The translations under genes were made by a program, and so were the position numbers. Shown piece after piece: positions 11,801 through 23,092 of a stretch of DNA of 64,000 nucleotides; within the stretch, counting starts at the first letter, position 1; every line of letters starts with the position of its first letter. The notes under the pieces are model-generated. The model saw only the letters and a program-made list of their open reading frames with translations, had not been told where the DNA came from and searched no databases. The DNA comes from Tolypeutes matacus (lineage: Eukaryota > Chordata > Mammalia > Cingulata > Chlamyphoridae): NCBI GenBank assembly GCA_026826555.1, contig JAKSZT010054581.1:124001-188000 (forward strand), given 5' to 3'.

Positions 11801-12224
11801 TATCATTATATATATATATATTTTTTTTTAATTTATTTTTATTGTGGGTAAAAATCAAAATTCTCACAATACATACAAACATTTGCAAAATGATATATAA
11901 ATATATATGCATATATGTGTATTTGTTTACAAAAATGTTATTTTTATATATATATATATACATATATTTTAAGAGGTGCTTAGATTACCCAAAATATTAC
12001 ACGGAACCCACTGAGCAGTCTCTGAGAACCATTGTCTAAAAGATAGGTTAACAAAGGAGAGTAAGAGAAGAGCAGGCTTTGAGCCATCACCCATATGGAC
12101 ATAATCTATGGTAAAGGGATAGAGTGTGGTTGCATGTTGGGGGATGGAGCAGATGAGTGGTGGTGTTCCTGGGTTTGGTGGTGCAGCACTGGAGGGTGGG
12201 TGGATTAGGATGGTATCATTATAT
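11801..12224 (-). mobile_element. Twin-primed (5'-inverted) L1 insertion
   Basis: An 11-base target-site duplication (tatcattatat) flanks the element at 11801-11811 and 12214-12224. From 11820 to about 12018 the sequence is the antisense L1 3' end: a poly(T) side followed by the same UTR end seen at 60951-61110. From about 12025 to 12213 the orientation flips. The plus strand there reads like the sense proximal 3' UTR at 56080-56180 ('ataatctatggtaaag' beside 'aaatctatgttaaag'). A sense 3' end joined to an inverted upstream piece is the standard product of twin priming. Confidence 0.8.
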
Positions 12225-12239
12225 TTTCTGATGACTTAA

Positions 12240-13054
12240 ATTCTAATTGTTAACTCCACGAGTTTATACCATATATTTAGTTCATAAGAGGGCAATCATA
12301 CAGTTTTTGTACTTTTGTATCTGGTTTACTTCCCTAACAAAATGTCCACCATGTTTATCCATGTTCATATGCTTCACAACTTCATTTCTTCTTACCACTG
12401 CACAATATTCCATCTTGTATATACACCAGAATTTATTTAGACATGTATTGGTTGATGGACACATGGGCTGTTTAAACCTAAGGATAACTGTGAATAATTC
12501 TGCTATGAATATTAATGTACTGATGTATGTTCATATCACTGCTCCCAAGTCTTCTGGGTATGAAACTAGTAATGGTATGGCTGGGTCACATGGCAAGTCT
12601 ATATTCAAATTCCTTAGAAACTGCCAAATAGTCCTTCAAAGTGGCTATACCATTTTACATTCCTACCAACAATGAATAAACATTACTATCTCTGCACATA
12701 CTCTTGAACACTTGTAGTTTTGCAACTTTTTAATAGTGAGCAATATAATATGTATGTAACATCTCACTGTAATTTTGATTTACGTTTCCCTACTTGCTAG
12801 TGATGTTGAACATTTTTTCATGTATTTATTAACCATATGTATTTCTTGTTTGGACAATTGTCTATTCAAGTCTTTTGCCCATTTTTAAATTAGGTCATTT
12901 GTCTTTTTACTGTTGCATTGTAACATCTCTTTAGGTATCATGGATATCTTTTTCATGATGTTTTTTGGCTTTTTGCGGTCACTTATGATTCCATAAAATT
13001 TTTTTTTTCTTCTTGCATTTAGCTTTGTATATGGTGCGAGACAGGGCTCAACTT
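12240..13054 (-). mobile_element. Old L1 ORF2 C-terminal fragment
   Basis: This is antisense L1 ORF2: 'tccatgttcatatgcttcac' near 12357, 'ggttgatggacacatgggct' near 12450, 'ctgggtatgaaactagtaatgg' near 12555, and 'tatggtgcgagacagggctc' near 13030. It ends where the younger L1 at 13055 inserted, and may continue beyond that element near 22712. Confidence 0.75.
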
Positions 13055-15900
13055 TATTCTTTTTTAAATATATTTTAAAAGATGCTTAGATTATATAAAT
13101 TTTACACAAAAATTACAGGGATTTCCATGTTCCCCACCTCCCACACCTCTGCTAACATCCCACATAAACATCTTTCATTAGTGTGGCACATCACCTGCAA
13201 TGGATATACACATCCTGGGGCTTTGCAATTAAGTATGGACCATAGTTCACATTGTAGACCACACCCTCTTCGACACAGTTCTGCATGTTATATGCTGATA
13301 TAAAATGGCCTATATCTGCATTGTAATGTCACTCAGGATAATTCCCAGGTCCTGAAAAAGCCCTTGTATTACAACTGCTTTTCCCTTCCCTGCCCCAAAA
13401 GCATCCAGGGGCCACTGGCTCCACCTCACTCTTGTAATTTCTTCCATTACTTGAATCACAATATGTCTACAACAATACCAGTGAGTCCACTCTAGTCCAT
13501 AGCTCTTCCCCCAATCCTGAGGAGTTTGGGATGGGATGTCCACTCCACCACCAAGTGAATGGAGGCTTATATCCCATGGGTACAATGGATAGGATTATCT
13601 TGCGTGCAGCTACAGACTCTCTCCATTCCTTGGGATGGCCGTTGTCCATCATCATCTCCTCACCAGGTGACTTGGTGAGTTCATTGAGTGGTAGAGTAGG
13701 AGTTGCAGCTCCACCGAGATTCCAGGCACAGCTGGCACATGGGCAGGCCAAAGGTTCCAGTCTCTGGAAGTACACCTAAAAACTCCAGCATCACATATAG
13801 GTTTGAATAGAAGGGACTGATGGACCATGTGTAGGGAGGATTTATTTGAGTCCAACTCTGTTACTCTCAGGAGCACAGATTCCAAAGTATAGCCCATGAT
13901 AAGGCATCAATCTCTGCAGCTATCCCCCCTTATATAGGACCTGGGTGCCTCCAGAGCCCTCTGGAGCCCCTCTATGTGGGGTGATATCCACTTTGGTGTT
14001 CTATGAGATCCTACTGAGGTGTGCATAACTGTTACCTCCGGGATGACCTCCCGACTCTCTTTGAAGTCTCTTAGCCACATGAACTCATTTGTCTTTACCT
14101 TTCCCCCCTTTTATTCAAGTTCTTTTTCCAGTCTTATTGCCATTTGGCACTTGGTGTTAATCCGTCTTTGCCAGGGAGGCTCATCCCTGGGAATCATGTC
14201 CCACTCTGGGGGGAAGGTAATGCATTCAGATGCTGAGTTTGGCTTAGAGAGAGGCCACATTTGAGCAACAAGTAGGCTTTCAGATGGCAACCCTTAGGCA
14301 CCCTGTAACAGTAGGCTTAGTTTCAATTACAAGAGCAAAGACTCATAAGGCTAGTCATCAATAACAGGAATCCATTAGTGGACCATCCTCCTTTGCCAGG
14401 CACTGCCCCTGCACTTGGGGGACTGTTGCTGCTCCCTTGGAGAATGTGGCAGAGCTCTCCAGGCTGGGAATTCGGTATTCCCTCATTTATTGAGTGATTG
14501 TCCACCCACTGTGACCATGCCCCACCCCTTGATCATTTGGACAATTTTATATATCTTTCATGTATATTCAGATGAACTTCCTCCCATGAATCCCCCATCC
14601 CAGACACCCCCCACCAATGAGCCTCTGCAGACCTTTTTGTAACCTTTCTGTGACCTAAACCTTCCTTGAAGATGAAGCTCATATAATAACCAAATACAAT
14701 TAATAAGAAAATGAAATAATAATGATAAGCTTAAATGCAAGAGCTAAAACACATGGAAACTCAGAAGAAAAAAAACCTAAAAATAAAGTATAATTAAAGG
14801 TTTGGGACATTCAAAAAATGGGAAAAAACAAAAAAAAATTTTAATTATTTTTTTTTTCTTTTATCACTGCATTATTGGGTGTCCAGTCTGTACCGTGACA
14901 CCTTCCCCCTCTCATTCCCCAGTGTCTCCCAAATTTTCATTTAATTTTCAAAGAAGTTTTAGGTCACAGCAAAGTCACACACAGAATGTTAGAGACCCTC
15001 ATATACCCAACCTCCTCTCCCTTTCCTCACCCCATATTAAAACCTTTTTGTATATGGATAATAGCATTGTTATAACTGTTATACAGATAGTGAATCATAG
15101 CTAGTAAACATTGTCAGTGGTTTACAGTATAATTTACAATTTAGATGGTAAAGTTTAATAATTTTTGATGATATTTACAATGTCCTGTGCCCATTACAGT
15201 AAAGTAGTGAAAAACATTTCCCCTGACCACTAAATACCCCATTTGATCTTTTCTTTTCCTTCCTCCCCATCCCCCTGGGGCACATGGCACCCCCCTATCT
15301 TGACTCATTGGATGACAAGATTCATAGTTACATGCAACAAGAGGTCTTGACACGCTGATTATACTCCCCTGTTAGGATTCACCCTTGCTCCTAGGAGACA
15401 CCCGCCTGTCTGTTTCTGGGTGAAATGGTCCTCCCAAAGATGGGGGTCCATCTTCCCACTCACCGTATGGGTCTCCACTCCCCGACTCAACGCATTATGA
15501 CAGGATGAACACTCACACACTCTCCAGAAGCTTATTCCAGATGTGCCCCATCTTGAATGCCCCCCCCAACTTACAGCCTAAACCAGTGACACTACCTTGT
15601 CATATTGCCATAAAAGCTTCCCACTCCTGCACTTTCAACCTCATACCCACAAAACCCATGTTCACCTTGTCCCTCTCCCATCTCTCCCCCCAGTATCCTG
15701 GGTATTCTAACCTGCCTTTCTTAATCTACCCACCTGTCAACTGTGCACCACCAAATGCAGTAATATCACTACACACCTGTCCTATCCTTCAATATGCACC
15801 TATACTCTATCACTTTACCATAGATTATGTCCATATGGGTGATGGCTCACAACCTTCTATTCTCTTTCTCTCCCTTGTTAACCTATCTTTCAGACAATAG
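13055..15900 (-). other. L1 no. 1 3' UTR, two related modules
   Basis: The distal module A (13055-14860) and proximal module B (14870-15900) share an ordered series of blocks: a 'ttagattacataaatgttac'-like opening, a C-rich 'cccatataccca' block, text resembling 'gcagagctctccaggctgggaat', and a 'tctccaccca..gtgacc..gcccc'-like block. The same two-module arrangement is seen in L1 no. 2 (30441-33270) and in the plus-strand L1 (55990-58690). The 131-codon plus-strand frame at 15505-15900 lies in this UTR and is not a gene. Confidence 0.7.
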
Positions 15901-15904
15901 TATT

Positions 15905-18900
15905 CAGAGACGGCTCACTTTTCTCAATTCAAATCAGTGAGGTCATATACTGTTCATCCTTTAATGCCTGGCTTGCTTCAGTCAACATAAGGTCTTCAAG
16001 ATTCATCCATGTTATTCTGTGTGTTAGCACTTTATTCCTTCTTACAGCTGAGTAATATTCCATTGTATGTATGTACCACATAGAGTTAACCATTCATTTG
16101 TTGATGGGCACCGGGGCTGAATCCAACTTTTGGCAATTGTGAACAATGCTGCTATGAACATTGGGGTGCATATATCTGTTCATGTCTTTGCTTTCAATTC
16201 TTCTGGGTATATACCCAGCAGTGGAATCGCTGGGTCATACAGAAGATCTATTGTTAGATTTCCGAGGAACTGCCAAATGGTCCTCCATAGTGGCTCGACC
16301 ATTCCACAATCCCACCAGCAGTGGATGAGGGTTACCATTCCTCCACATTCTCTCCAACATTTATAGTGTGCTATTTTTTTAATAGCTGCCATTCTGATGG
16401 GTGTAAGATGGTATCTCAATGTAGTTTTGATTTGCATTTCCCTAGTAGCTAGCGATGTCTAGCATTTTTTCCTGTGCTTTTTAGCCATTTGTATTTCTTC
16501 CTTGGAGAAGTGTCTTTTCAGGTAACTTGCCCATTTTTTAAATGGGTTGTTTGTCTTTTTATTTTTGAGGTGTAGGATTTCTTTATATATGCAGGATATT
16601 AGGCTCCTATCAGATATATGGTTGCCAAATATTTTCTCCCATTGGATAGGCTGCCTTGTTATTTTCTTAATAATGTCCTATGAGATGCAGAAGTTCTTAA
16701 TTTTGAGGAGATCCCATTTACCTATATTTTCTTTAGCTGCTCGTGCTTTGGATGTGAAGTTCATGAAACCATTTCCTATTACAAGGTTCTGTAGATGCTT
16801 CCCTACATTATCTTCCAAGGTCTTTATGGTCTTGGCTCTTACATTTAAATCTTTGAACCATCTTGAGTTGATTTCTGTATGAGGTGTGAGATGGTATTCC
16901 TTTCTCATTGTTTTGGATATGGATATCCAGTTCTCCCAGCACCACTTGTTAAAGAGGCCGTTCTCTCCCAACTGAGTGGGCGTGGTGACCTTGTCGAATA
17001 TCAGACGACTGTATATGTGAGGATCTATATCAGAACTCTCAATTCAGTTCCATTGGTCAGTATGTCTATCCTTGTGCCAATACCATGCAGTTTTGAGCAC
17101 TCTAGCATTATAGAATGTTTTAAAGTCAGGTAATGTGATAACTCCAACTTCATTTTTCTTTTTCAATATGTCTTTGGCAATTCAGGGCCTCTTGCCTCTC
17201 CAAATGTATTTTGTAGTTAGTTTTTCCAGTTCCTTAAAAAATAGTGTTGATTTTTATTGAGATTGCATTAAATCTCAATGCAGTAGAGTAGACATCTTGA
17301 TGATGTTTAGTCTTCCTATCATGAACAGGGAATATTCTGCCATTTAATTAAGTCTTCTTTGATTTTCTTTAACAGTGTTGTGTAGTTTTCTGTATATAAG
17401 TCTTTACATCTTTAGTTAAATTTGTTCCTAGTTATTTGATTCTTTTAGTTACTATTGTAAATGGTATTTTTTTCTTGATTTCCTCCTCAGATGCTTGTTA
17501 TTGCTGTATAGAAATGGAACTGATTTTTGAGCATTGATCTTGTAACCTGCAACATTACTGAACTCCTTTATAAGTTCTAGAATCTTTGTTGTAGATTTCT
17601 CAGGACTCTCTACGTATAGGATCATGTCGTCTGCAAATAATGAAATTTTTACCTCTTCTTTTCGAATTTGGATGCTTTTTATATCTTTTTCTTGCCTCAA
17701 TGCTCTAGCAAGTACTTCTAAGACAATGTTAAATAGGAGTGGTGATAGTGGGCATCCTTGCCTTGCTCCTGATCTCAGAGGGAAGGCTTTTAGGATTTCA
17801 CCATTGAAGATGAGGTTAGCTTTGGGTCTTTTATATATACCCTTTATCACATTCAGAAAGTTTCCTTCTATTCCTATCTTTTACAGTGTTTGTTTTTTTT
17901 TTCAGAAAAGGGAGCTGTATTTTGTTGATTGCTTTTTCTGCATCTATAGAGATGATCATGTGATTTTTTTCTTTCAATCTCTTTATGTGGTGCATTACAT
18001 TGATTGATTTTCTTATATTGAACCATCCTTGCATACCCGGGATGAAACCGACTTGTTCATGGTATATAATCCTTTTGATATGTTGTTGAATGCAATTAGC
18101 AAGTATTTTGTTGAGGATTTTAACATCTGGTTCGTTAGAGAAATTGGTCTGTAATTTTCCTTTCTTGTAGTATATTTGTTTAGTTTTGGTATTAGGGTGA
18201 TGTTGGCATCATAGAATGAGTTAGGCAATATTCATTCTACTTCTATTTTTTATAAGAGCTTAAGCAGGATTGGTGTTAGCTCTTTCCAGAATGTTTGGTA
18301 GAATTCAGCTGTGAAGCCATCTGGTCCTGGGCTGTTCTTACTTGGGAAGTTTTTGATGACTGAGTCTATCTTTTTACTTGTAATTGGACTGTTGAGTTCA
18401 TCAATTTCTTCTTTCACCAATGTAGGCTGTTTGTGAGTTTCAAGAAATTTGTCCATTTCCTCTAAATTATCATTCTTATTGGCATATAACTTTTCAAAAT
18501 ATCCTCTTATGATATTCTTTATTTCTGTGGGGTCAGTATTGATATCCCCTTGTTCATTCCTTGTTTTGTGTATTTGCATCTGTTCTCTCTTTTTCTTTGA
18601 TAGTCTGGTTAAGGTTTTATCAATTTTATTGATCTTCTCCAAGAACCACCTTTTGGTTTTGTTCACTTTTTCTAGTGCTTTCTTATTCTCTATTTCATTT
18701 AGTTCTGCTCTAATCTTTGTTATTTCCTTCTTTGTACTTCCATTAGGTTTAGTTTTTTGTTGTTTTTCCAATTCCTCCAAGTGTGCAGTTAAGTCTTCAA
18801 TTTTAGCTCTTTCTTCTTTTTTAATATATGTATTTATGGTTATGAACTTCCCTCTCAGGATAGCTTTGGCTGAATCCCATAAGTTTTGATATGTTGTGTT

Positions 18901-19720
18901 ATCATTTTCATTAGTTTCAAGTTAGTTACTGATTTCTTTTGATATTTCCTTCTTGTCCCACTGTTTGTCTAAGAGTGTGTTGTTTATCTTCCATATCTTT
19001 GTGCCTTATCTGTTTCTCTCACCCTTAGTGATTTCCAATTTCATTCCATTGTGGTCAGAGTAATTACCTTGTATAATCTCAATCTGTCTAAATTCCCTGA
19101 GAGTTGTTCTGTGTCCTAGTATGTGGTCTATCTTGGAGTATGATCCATGTGCTCTCAAAAAGAATGTAAATCCTGCTGTATTTGGGTGTAGTGTTCTGTA
19201 TATGTCTATTAGGTCCAGGTCCTCTAATGTATTGTACAGACTCTTTGCTTATTTATTGATTCTCTGTCTAGATATTCTGTCTAATGGTGATAATGGTGTA
19301 TAAAATTTCCCCATTATAAGTGTAGAGGCATTTATTTCTCCACTTAGTTTTTCCAGAGTTTGCTTCATGTATTTTGAGGCACCCTGATTAGGTACATAAA
19401 TGTTTATGATTGTTCTCTCTTCTTGAGAGATTACCCCTTTTACTAATATATAGTGCCCATCTTCATCTCTTACAATAGTTTTGCATTTAAAGCCTATTTT
19501 GTCTTTTATTAGAATAGCGATTCTGCCCTTTTTTGGCTATTGTTTGCTTGTAAAATTGTTTTCCAGCCATTCACTTTCAGCCTACTTGAATCCCTGGGTC
19601 GAAGGTGGTTTACTTGTAGACAGCCATTAGATGTATCATATCTCCTTATCCCTTCTGCCAATCTGTCTCTCTTGACTGGTGAGTTTAACCCATTAACTTT
19701 CAGTGTTATTATTAGCAATG
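15905..19720 (-). pseudogene. L1 no. 1 ORF2 pseudogene (endonuclease, reverse transcriptase)
   Basis: ORF2p is the L1 replicase, with an APE-type endonuclease, a reverse transcriptase and a C-terminal Cys-rich part. Here the endonuclease start is open at 19718-19509 (LKVNGLNSPVKRDRL, then HLRPRDSSRLKVNGWKTI). The fragment at 18780-18250 covers the N-terminal reverse-transcriptase region (GPDGFTAEFYQTFW). The fragment at 18228-18013 holds ITLIPK and NYRPISL, and the one at 17850-17452 holds [15 protein letters not shown] and the catalytic FADDMI. The segment before HLRP reads CLQVN where active L1 endonucleases have a catalytic Glu (LQETH), so the endonuclease looks dead. Frameshifts separate all these pieces. 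Confidence 0.88.
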
Positions 19721-19974
19721 AATTTCTTATATCAGCATATTTTCTTTTTTTTTTTGTATGTCTTTTATTGTTTTTATTTCTATTTTTGTCATTTTAGCTG
19801 TTCTTACACTCTCCTCCAACTCTCTTTCTCCTGTTTTTTCCTTTCAACCTGAAGAGCTTCCTTTAGTATTTCTTGAAGTGCAGGTTCCTTATTGGCATAC
19901 TCCTTTAATTTCTGTTTATCTGTGAATATTTTGAACTCTCCATCATTTTTGAATGCCAGTTTTGCTGGATAGAG

Positions 19975-20785
19975 AATTCATGGCTCGAAGTTTTTTTCTT
20001 TTAGTACTTTGACTATGTCATACCACTGTCTTCTTGCCTCCATGGTTTCAGATGAGAAATCAGCACTTAACCTTATTGTGCTTCCCTTGTATGTGATGGT
20101 TCTCTTTTCTCTTGCTGCCTTGAGTACTTTCTCTTTGTCTTGAGCATTGGACTTTTTGATAATTTTATGTCTTGGAGTAGGCTTGTTGGGATTTATACTG
20201 TTTGGGGTGTGTTGTGTTTCCTGGACATGTACATCCATCTCCCTCACTAGGGTTGGGAAGTTTTCAGCCATTATTTCTTTCAACACTCCTTCTGTTCCCT
20301 TTCCCTTCTCTTATCCTTCTGGGATGCCTATAATGCATATGTTTCTGCATTTTTTGTTGTCAGTTAAATCCCTAAGTCCCTGCTGGAGTTTTTCTATCTT
20401 TTTGTCTCTCTGTTCTACTATCTGTTTGATTTCAGATGTACTATCTTCCACATCACTATTTCTTTCTTCTGCCTGTTCAAATCTGCTGTTATGTGATTCC
20501 AGCATCTTTCTGATTTCTTGCATTGTGCCATTGATCACCATCATATCTGTTATTTTTTGTGTATGTTTTCAATTTCTTCAATATGTTCTCCAGTGTCTTC
20601 TTAATATCCTTAATCTCTTCCTTCACTTCATTAAGTTGGTCCATGATATTTGTTTGGAAAGCTTTGATTAGTTGTTCGGTGTTCTGCATCTCTTCCTGGT
20701 TTTTAGTTTGTTTATTGTACTGGTCCATGTCTTCCTCTTTTTCAGTGTGGTTTGTAATTTTTTGTTGCTCTCTCGTTATCATTTT
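19975..20785 (-). pseudogene. L1 no. 1 ORF1 pseudogene (RNA-binding protein)
   Basis: ORF1p is the trimeric RNA chaperone of L1. The N-terminal frame (20782-20489) is rich in E, K and Q and includes QLNEVKEEIKDIKKTLENIL, the heptad-type coiled coil. The middle frame (20544-20311) includes SHNSRFEQAEERNSDVEDS and CRNICIIGIPEG, the start of the RRM domain. The C-terminal frame (20286-19978) includes KVLKAAREKRTITYKGS and RLSADFSSETMEARRQW, typical of the C-terminal domain. Three overlapping frames mean at least two frameshifts. Confidence 0.88.
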
Positions 20786-21424
20786 ATCTTGATGGGTTTA
20801 TTCAGTTGAATAGCTTCTCTCTCTGTTCTAGAGTTTTATTTAGCTGGTTTTTCTGTGTGTGTAAGTTTTCTCTTTGACACCTTTTCTTCTTATTTTATTT
20901 CCTTTCTTCTTTCTCTGTTCACTTGAAGGCAAAGGATTAGGGTCAGAGGAATCAAAAGATGTGACAAAGGAAGGAGGATAATAGTAATATTGAAAAAAAA
21001 TTAGAAGAGGGGTCATATCAGACTTAGTAAAACAAATATTTAGCTCATGTAGAGTAATAGGAAAAAAAGTGAAATACCTACAATTGACTGGGGAACCAAA
21101 TAGAGGAAAATATATATAATGGTTTAGAAGGCTAGAATGATGAGGAGAGAGAGAAAGAGTAAAGAAATGGTGAAAGGAAAAAGTTAATATTAATAAAAAA
21201 TGAAGAAAACAGAATAGATAGAATAGAAATTGGTACACTTGATGTTGTGGGCTAATGAAAAAACATGGTATGGAAGAACCACAACAGAAACAGAAGGGAG
21301 AAAGATGAAGGAATGAAAAGAGATAGTGTTGGGAGACAAAAATCAATATAGACAGAGAATGGGAAATCACTGAAGAAGAAGCACAGCAAAGAAGAGAGAA
21401 GCTAACAGCCCCTAATTTAAAATA

Positions 21425-21483
21425 AAAAAATAAATAAGTAAAAGAAAGAAATAAAGAAAGAGAGAAAGAAATAAAGAAAAGAA

Positions 21484-21527
<44 letters not shown>

Positions 21528-21530
21528 AAA
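21425..21530. repeat. (GAAA)n microsatellite
   Basis: Imperfect then pure GAAA units on the plus strand, within the L1 no. 1 5' UTR. The long plus-lysine/minus-phenylalanine frames nearby are a product of this composition. Confidence 0.9.
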
Positions 21531-21781
21531 AAGTAGGGGTGGGGGGAGGAAAGAAAAGCAAGAGACAACAAATAAACAAAGAAAAACCAACAAACCACAC
21601 AAGCAAGCAGTCAAACAAAGCTAAGGAAGAACAGTGTTCTTTCTTGGGCCCTTGTGGAAACTCTCAGCCTGTTTGTGTTCATCAATCAATTGCCCTGCAA
21701 GGTTCTATCTGCAGGTTTTGAGGCAGATTTTAGCTATTAAACTAAACTTAAAAAGAAAAAAAAATTATTTTTTAAAGTGAC

Positions 21782-21832
21782 TGTTTTCTTTCTTTCTTTC
21801 TTTTTCTTTTTTCTTCTTTTTTTTTTTTTTTT
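21782..21832. repeat. Pyrimidine tract, (TTTC)n then poly(T)
   Basis: A run of TTTC units followed by about 20 T residues on the plus strand, also within the L1 no. 1 5' UTR. Confidence 0.85.
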
Positions 21833-22687
21833 TGGCAAAATAAGGGACACAAAAGATATCCTATTCTAGACCACCCCCTTCACTGAGAGGAACCTAACTA
21901 GGCTCATGGAAATTAATCAAGCACTTACCACTTCCTGGCCTCCCCAGGGGAGCTGAAGCTCTGATGTTTGTTAGTGCAGAACAATAAAATTGGCTGATTC
22001 CACCCCTCTGGAGCCAAGCCTCAGTATCACAAGGATGTTGGGTAAATCAGGCTTCCTCAGTAGATTCACCTCTCCCCTCAGCCTGGCACTGCTTCAAGTC
22101 AGTTTATCTGCTCCCCAAAGCTATGATGGGATCCAGGCAGCCAAATCCACAGAAAGGAAATCCCTCTTCACCTTCTGTCTAGAACCCTCCCAGTCTTGGA
22201 GAATGCTCCCTCTCACTGGGTTGCTGGTTGGGGTTGGGGTGTAACCCTGGGCAGCTAGGTAAATAGACCTTCCTCAGCAGATTTGCCACTCCCCCCAGCC
22301 TGGTGCCGCTTCAAGCCAGTTTTTTTGTTCCCCAAAGCTGCAAGGGGTTCTAGGCAGCCAAATCCACAGAAAGGAAACCCCTGTGGATCCTCCACCATAT
22401 CCTCCCACTCTTGAAGAATGCTCCCTCACACTGGATTGCCAGTAGGAGTCAAGGCTCAATCTAGCCTTTTTCCCTGAGGGTGGGGCTCAGCCATCTGTGT
22501 TTACCACCACAGGCAGGGGAAAAACTCACGAATCTCTCCTGCACAATCTGCACTGTCCAGCTCCCTCCAGAGTGGTGTCCTCAAGGTTCTCACTCTGTGC
22601 AGCCCCCAGCACAGACCCCTAGGCAGGACCCTGTCCCCAATCCACCATCCTCAGAGAGCGAATCAGTGAGTGCCCTCCTAAACTGAT

Positions 22688-22695
22688 GCCATCTT
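22688..22695 (-). promoter_or_regulatory. YY1-like site near the L1 5' end
   Basis: The minus strand reads AAGATGGC here, about 16 bases inside the apparent 5' end of L1 no. 1 (near 22711). In human L1 a YY1 site with the same core lies at nearly the same distance from the start and helps set the initiation site. Presence of the core is seen; its function here is inferred. Confidence 0.5.
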
Positions 22696-22711
22696 GCCTT
22701 TCTTCCCCATG

Positions 22712-23092
22712 TAAATTTGATAAGAGCTTTCCCATTTCCACAGGGAAAATTTTTTGGTGCTAAGATTCTTGTTTGTTTATTCTGCATCTTCCTTTATTTC
22801 TTTCCTTACAGTATCAAAGAAATGCAGAGTAATGCCAGGAACCTTGGGTCTCTTCCTTCTATCCCTTTCCGTAGTATACAGTTGCCATCACTCTCATTCA
22901 GAGTTGACATCTAGAGCCGTCCCGGTGTATGGCCCTTAAGTCAAGGACTGGTTTGACATGGCCCCTCAGTAACTGAATGTTAAATGAATGGATTCACTCA
23001 GTAATGACTCATTTATTCACTCCAACTCAATATTCTTTAATTTTTTCTTTCACTGATTGAACAGGAAACATGCCCTGAGACCCATGCATTAT
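22712..23092. repeat. Direct repeat copy A (with 26015-26365)
   Basis: This about 380-base segment matches 26015-26365 in the same orientation, with shared blocks such as 'tttatttctttccttacagt', 'tatggcccttaagtc' and 'catggcccctcagtaactga'. The first 40 bases resemble antisense L1 ORF2; the rest is not a repeat I can name. Confidence 0.8.

Larger units (their letters stand above)
13055..22711 (-). mobile_element. Near full-length L1 retrotransposon (L1 no. 1)
   Basis: In minus-strand order the element has a 5' UTR (22711-20790), ORF1 (about 20785-19975), ORF2 (about 19720-15905) and a long 3' UTR (15900-13055), about 9.66 kb in all. Both ORFs are broken by stops and frameshifts, so it cannot be active. 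It sits inside an older L1: the ORF2 piece at 12240-13054 stops at its left end, and antisense ORF2-like text resumes at 22712. No clear target-site duplication was found. The unusual length comes mostly from the 3' UTR, which is far longer than the few hundred bases usual in L1. Confidence 0.88.
20790..22711 (-). promoter_or_regulatory. L1 no. 1 5' UTR with tandem monomers
   Basis: Next to ORF1 is an A/G-rich (plus strand) stretch with (GAAA)n. Further out is a GC-richer part containing two tandem units at an offset of 220 bases: one starts near 22039 and one near 22259. They share blocks such as 'cttcctcag(t/c)agatt', 'ctccccaaagct' and 'ggcagccaaatccacagaaa'. A related single unit occurs at about 45430-45590. 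In mouse L1, 5' monomers of similar size act as promoter units; that role here is an inference. Confidence 0.7.

Noticed and set aside
12247..12675. 142-codon plus-strand frame
   Set aside because: It is antisense to an old L1 ORF2 C-terminus.
15505..15900. 131-codon plus-strand frame
   Set aside because: It is antisense to the L1 no. 1 3' UTR and has no counterpart kept open in L1 no. 2 or no. 5.
20147..20671. 174-codon plus-strand frame with hydrophobic stretches
   Set aside because: It is antisense to L1 ORF1; the coiled-coil codons read backwards give Leu/Phe/Ser-rich text that mimics membrane segments.
20840..21598. A 252-codon minus-strand frame rich in Phe, Leu and Ser
   Set aside because: It is the translation of an A/G-rich, (GAAA)n-bearing L1 5' UTR. 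The hydrophobic look is a product of composition; no start context or homologue is visible.
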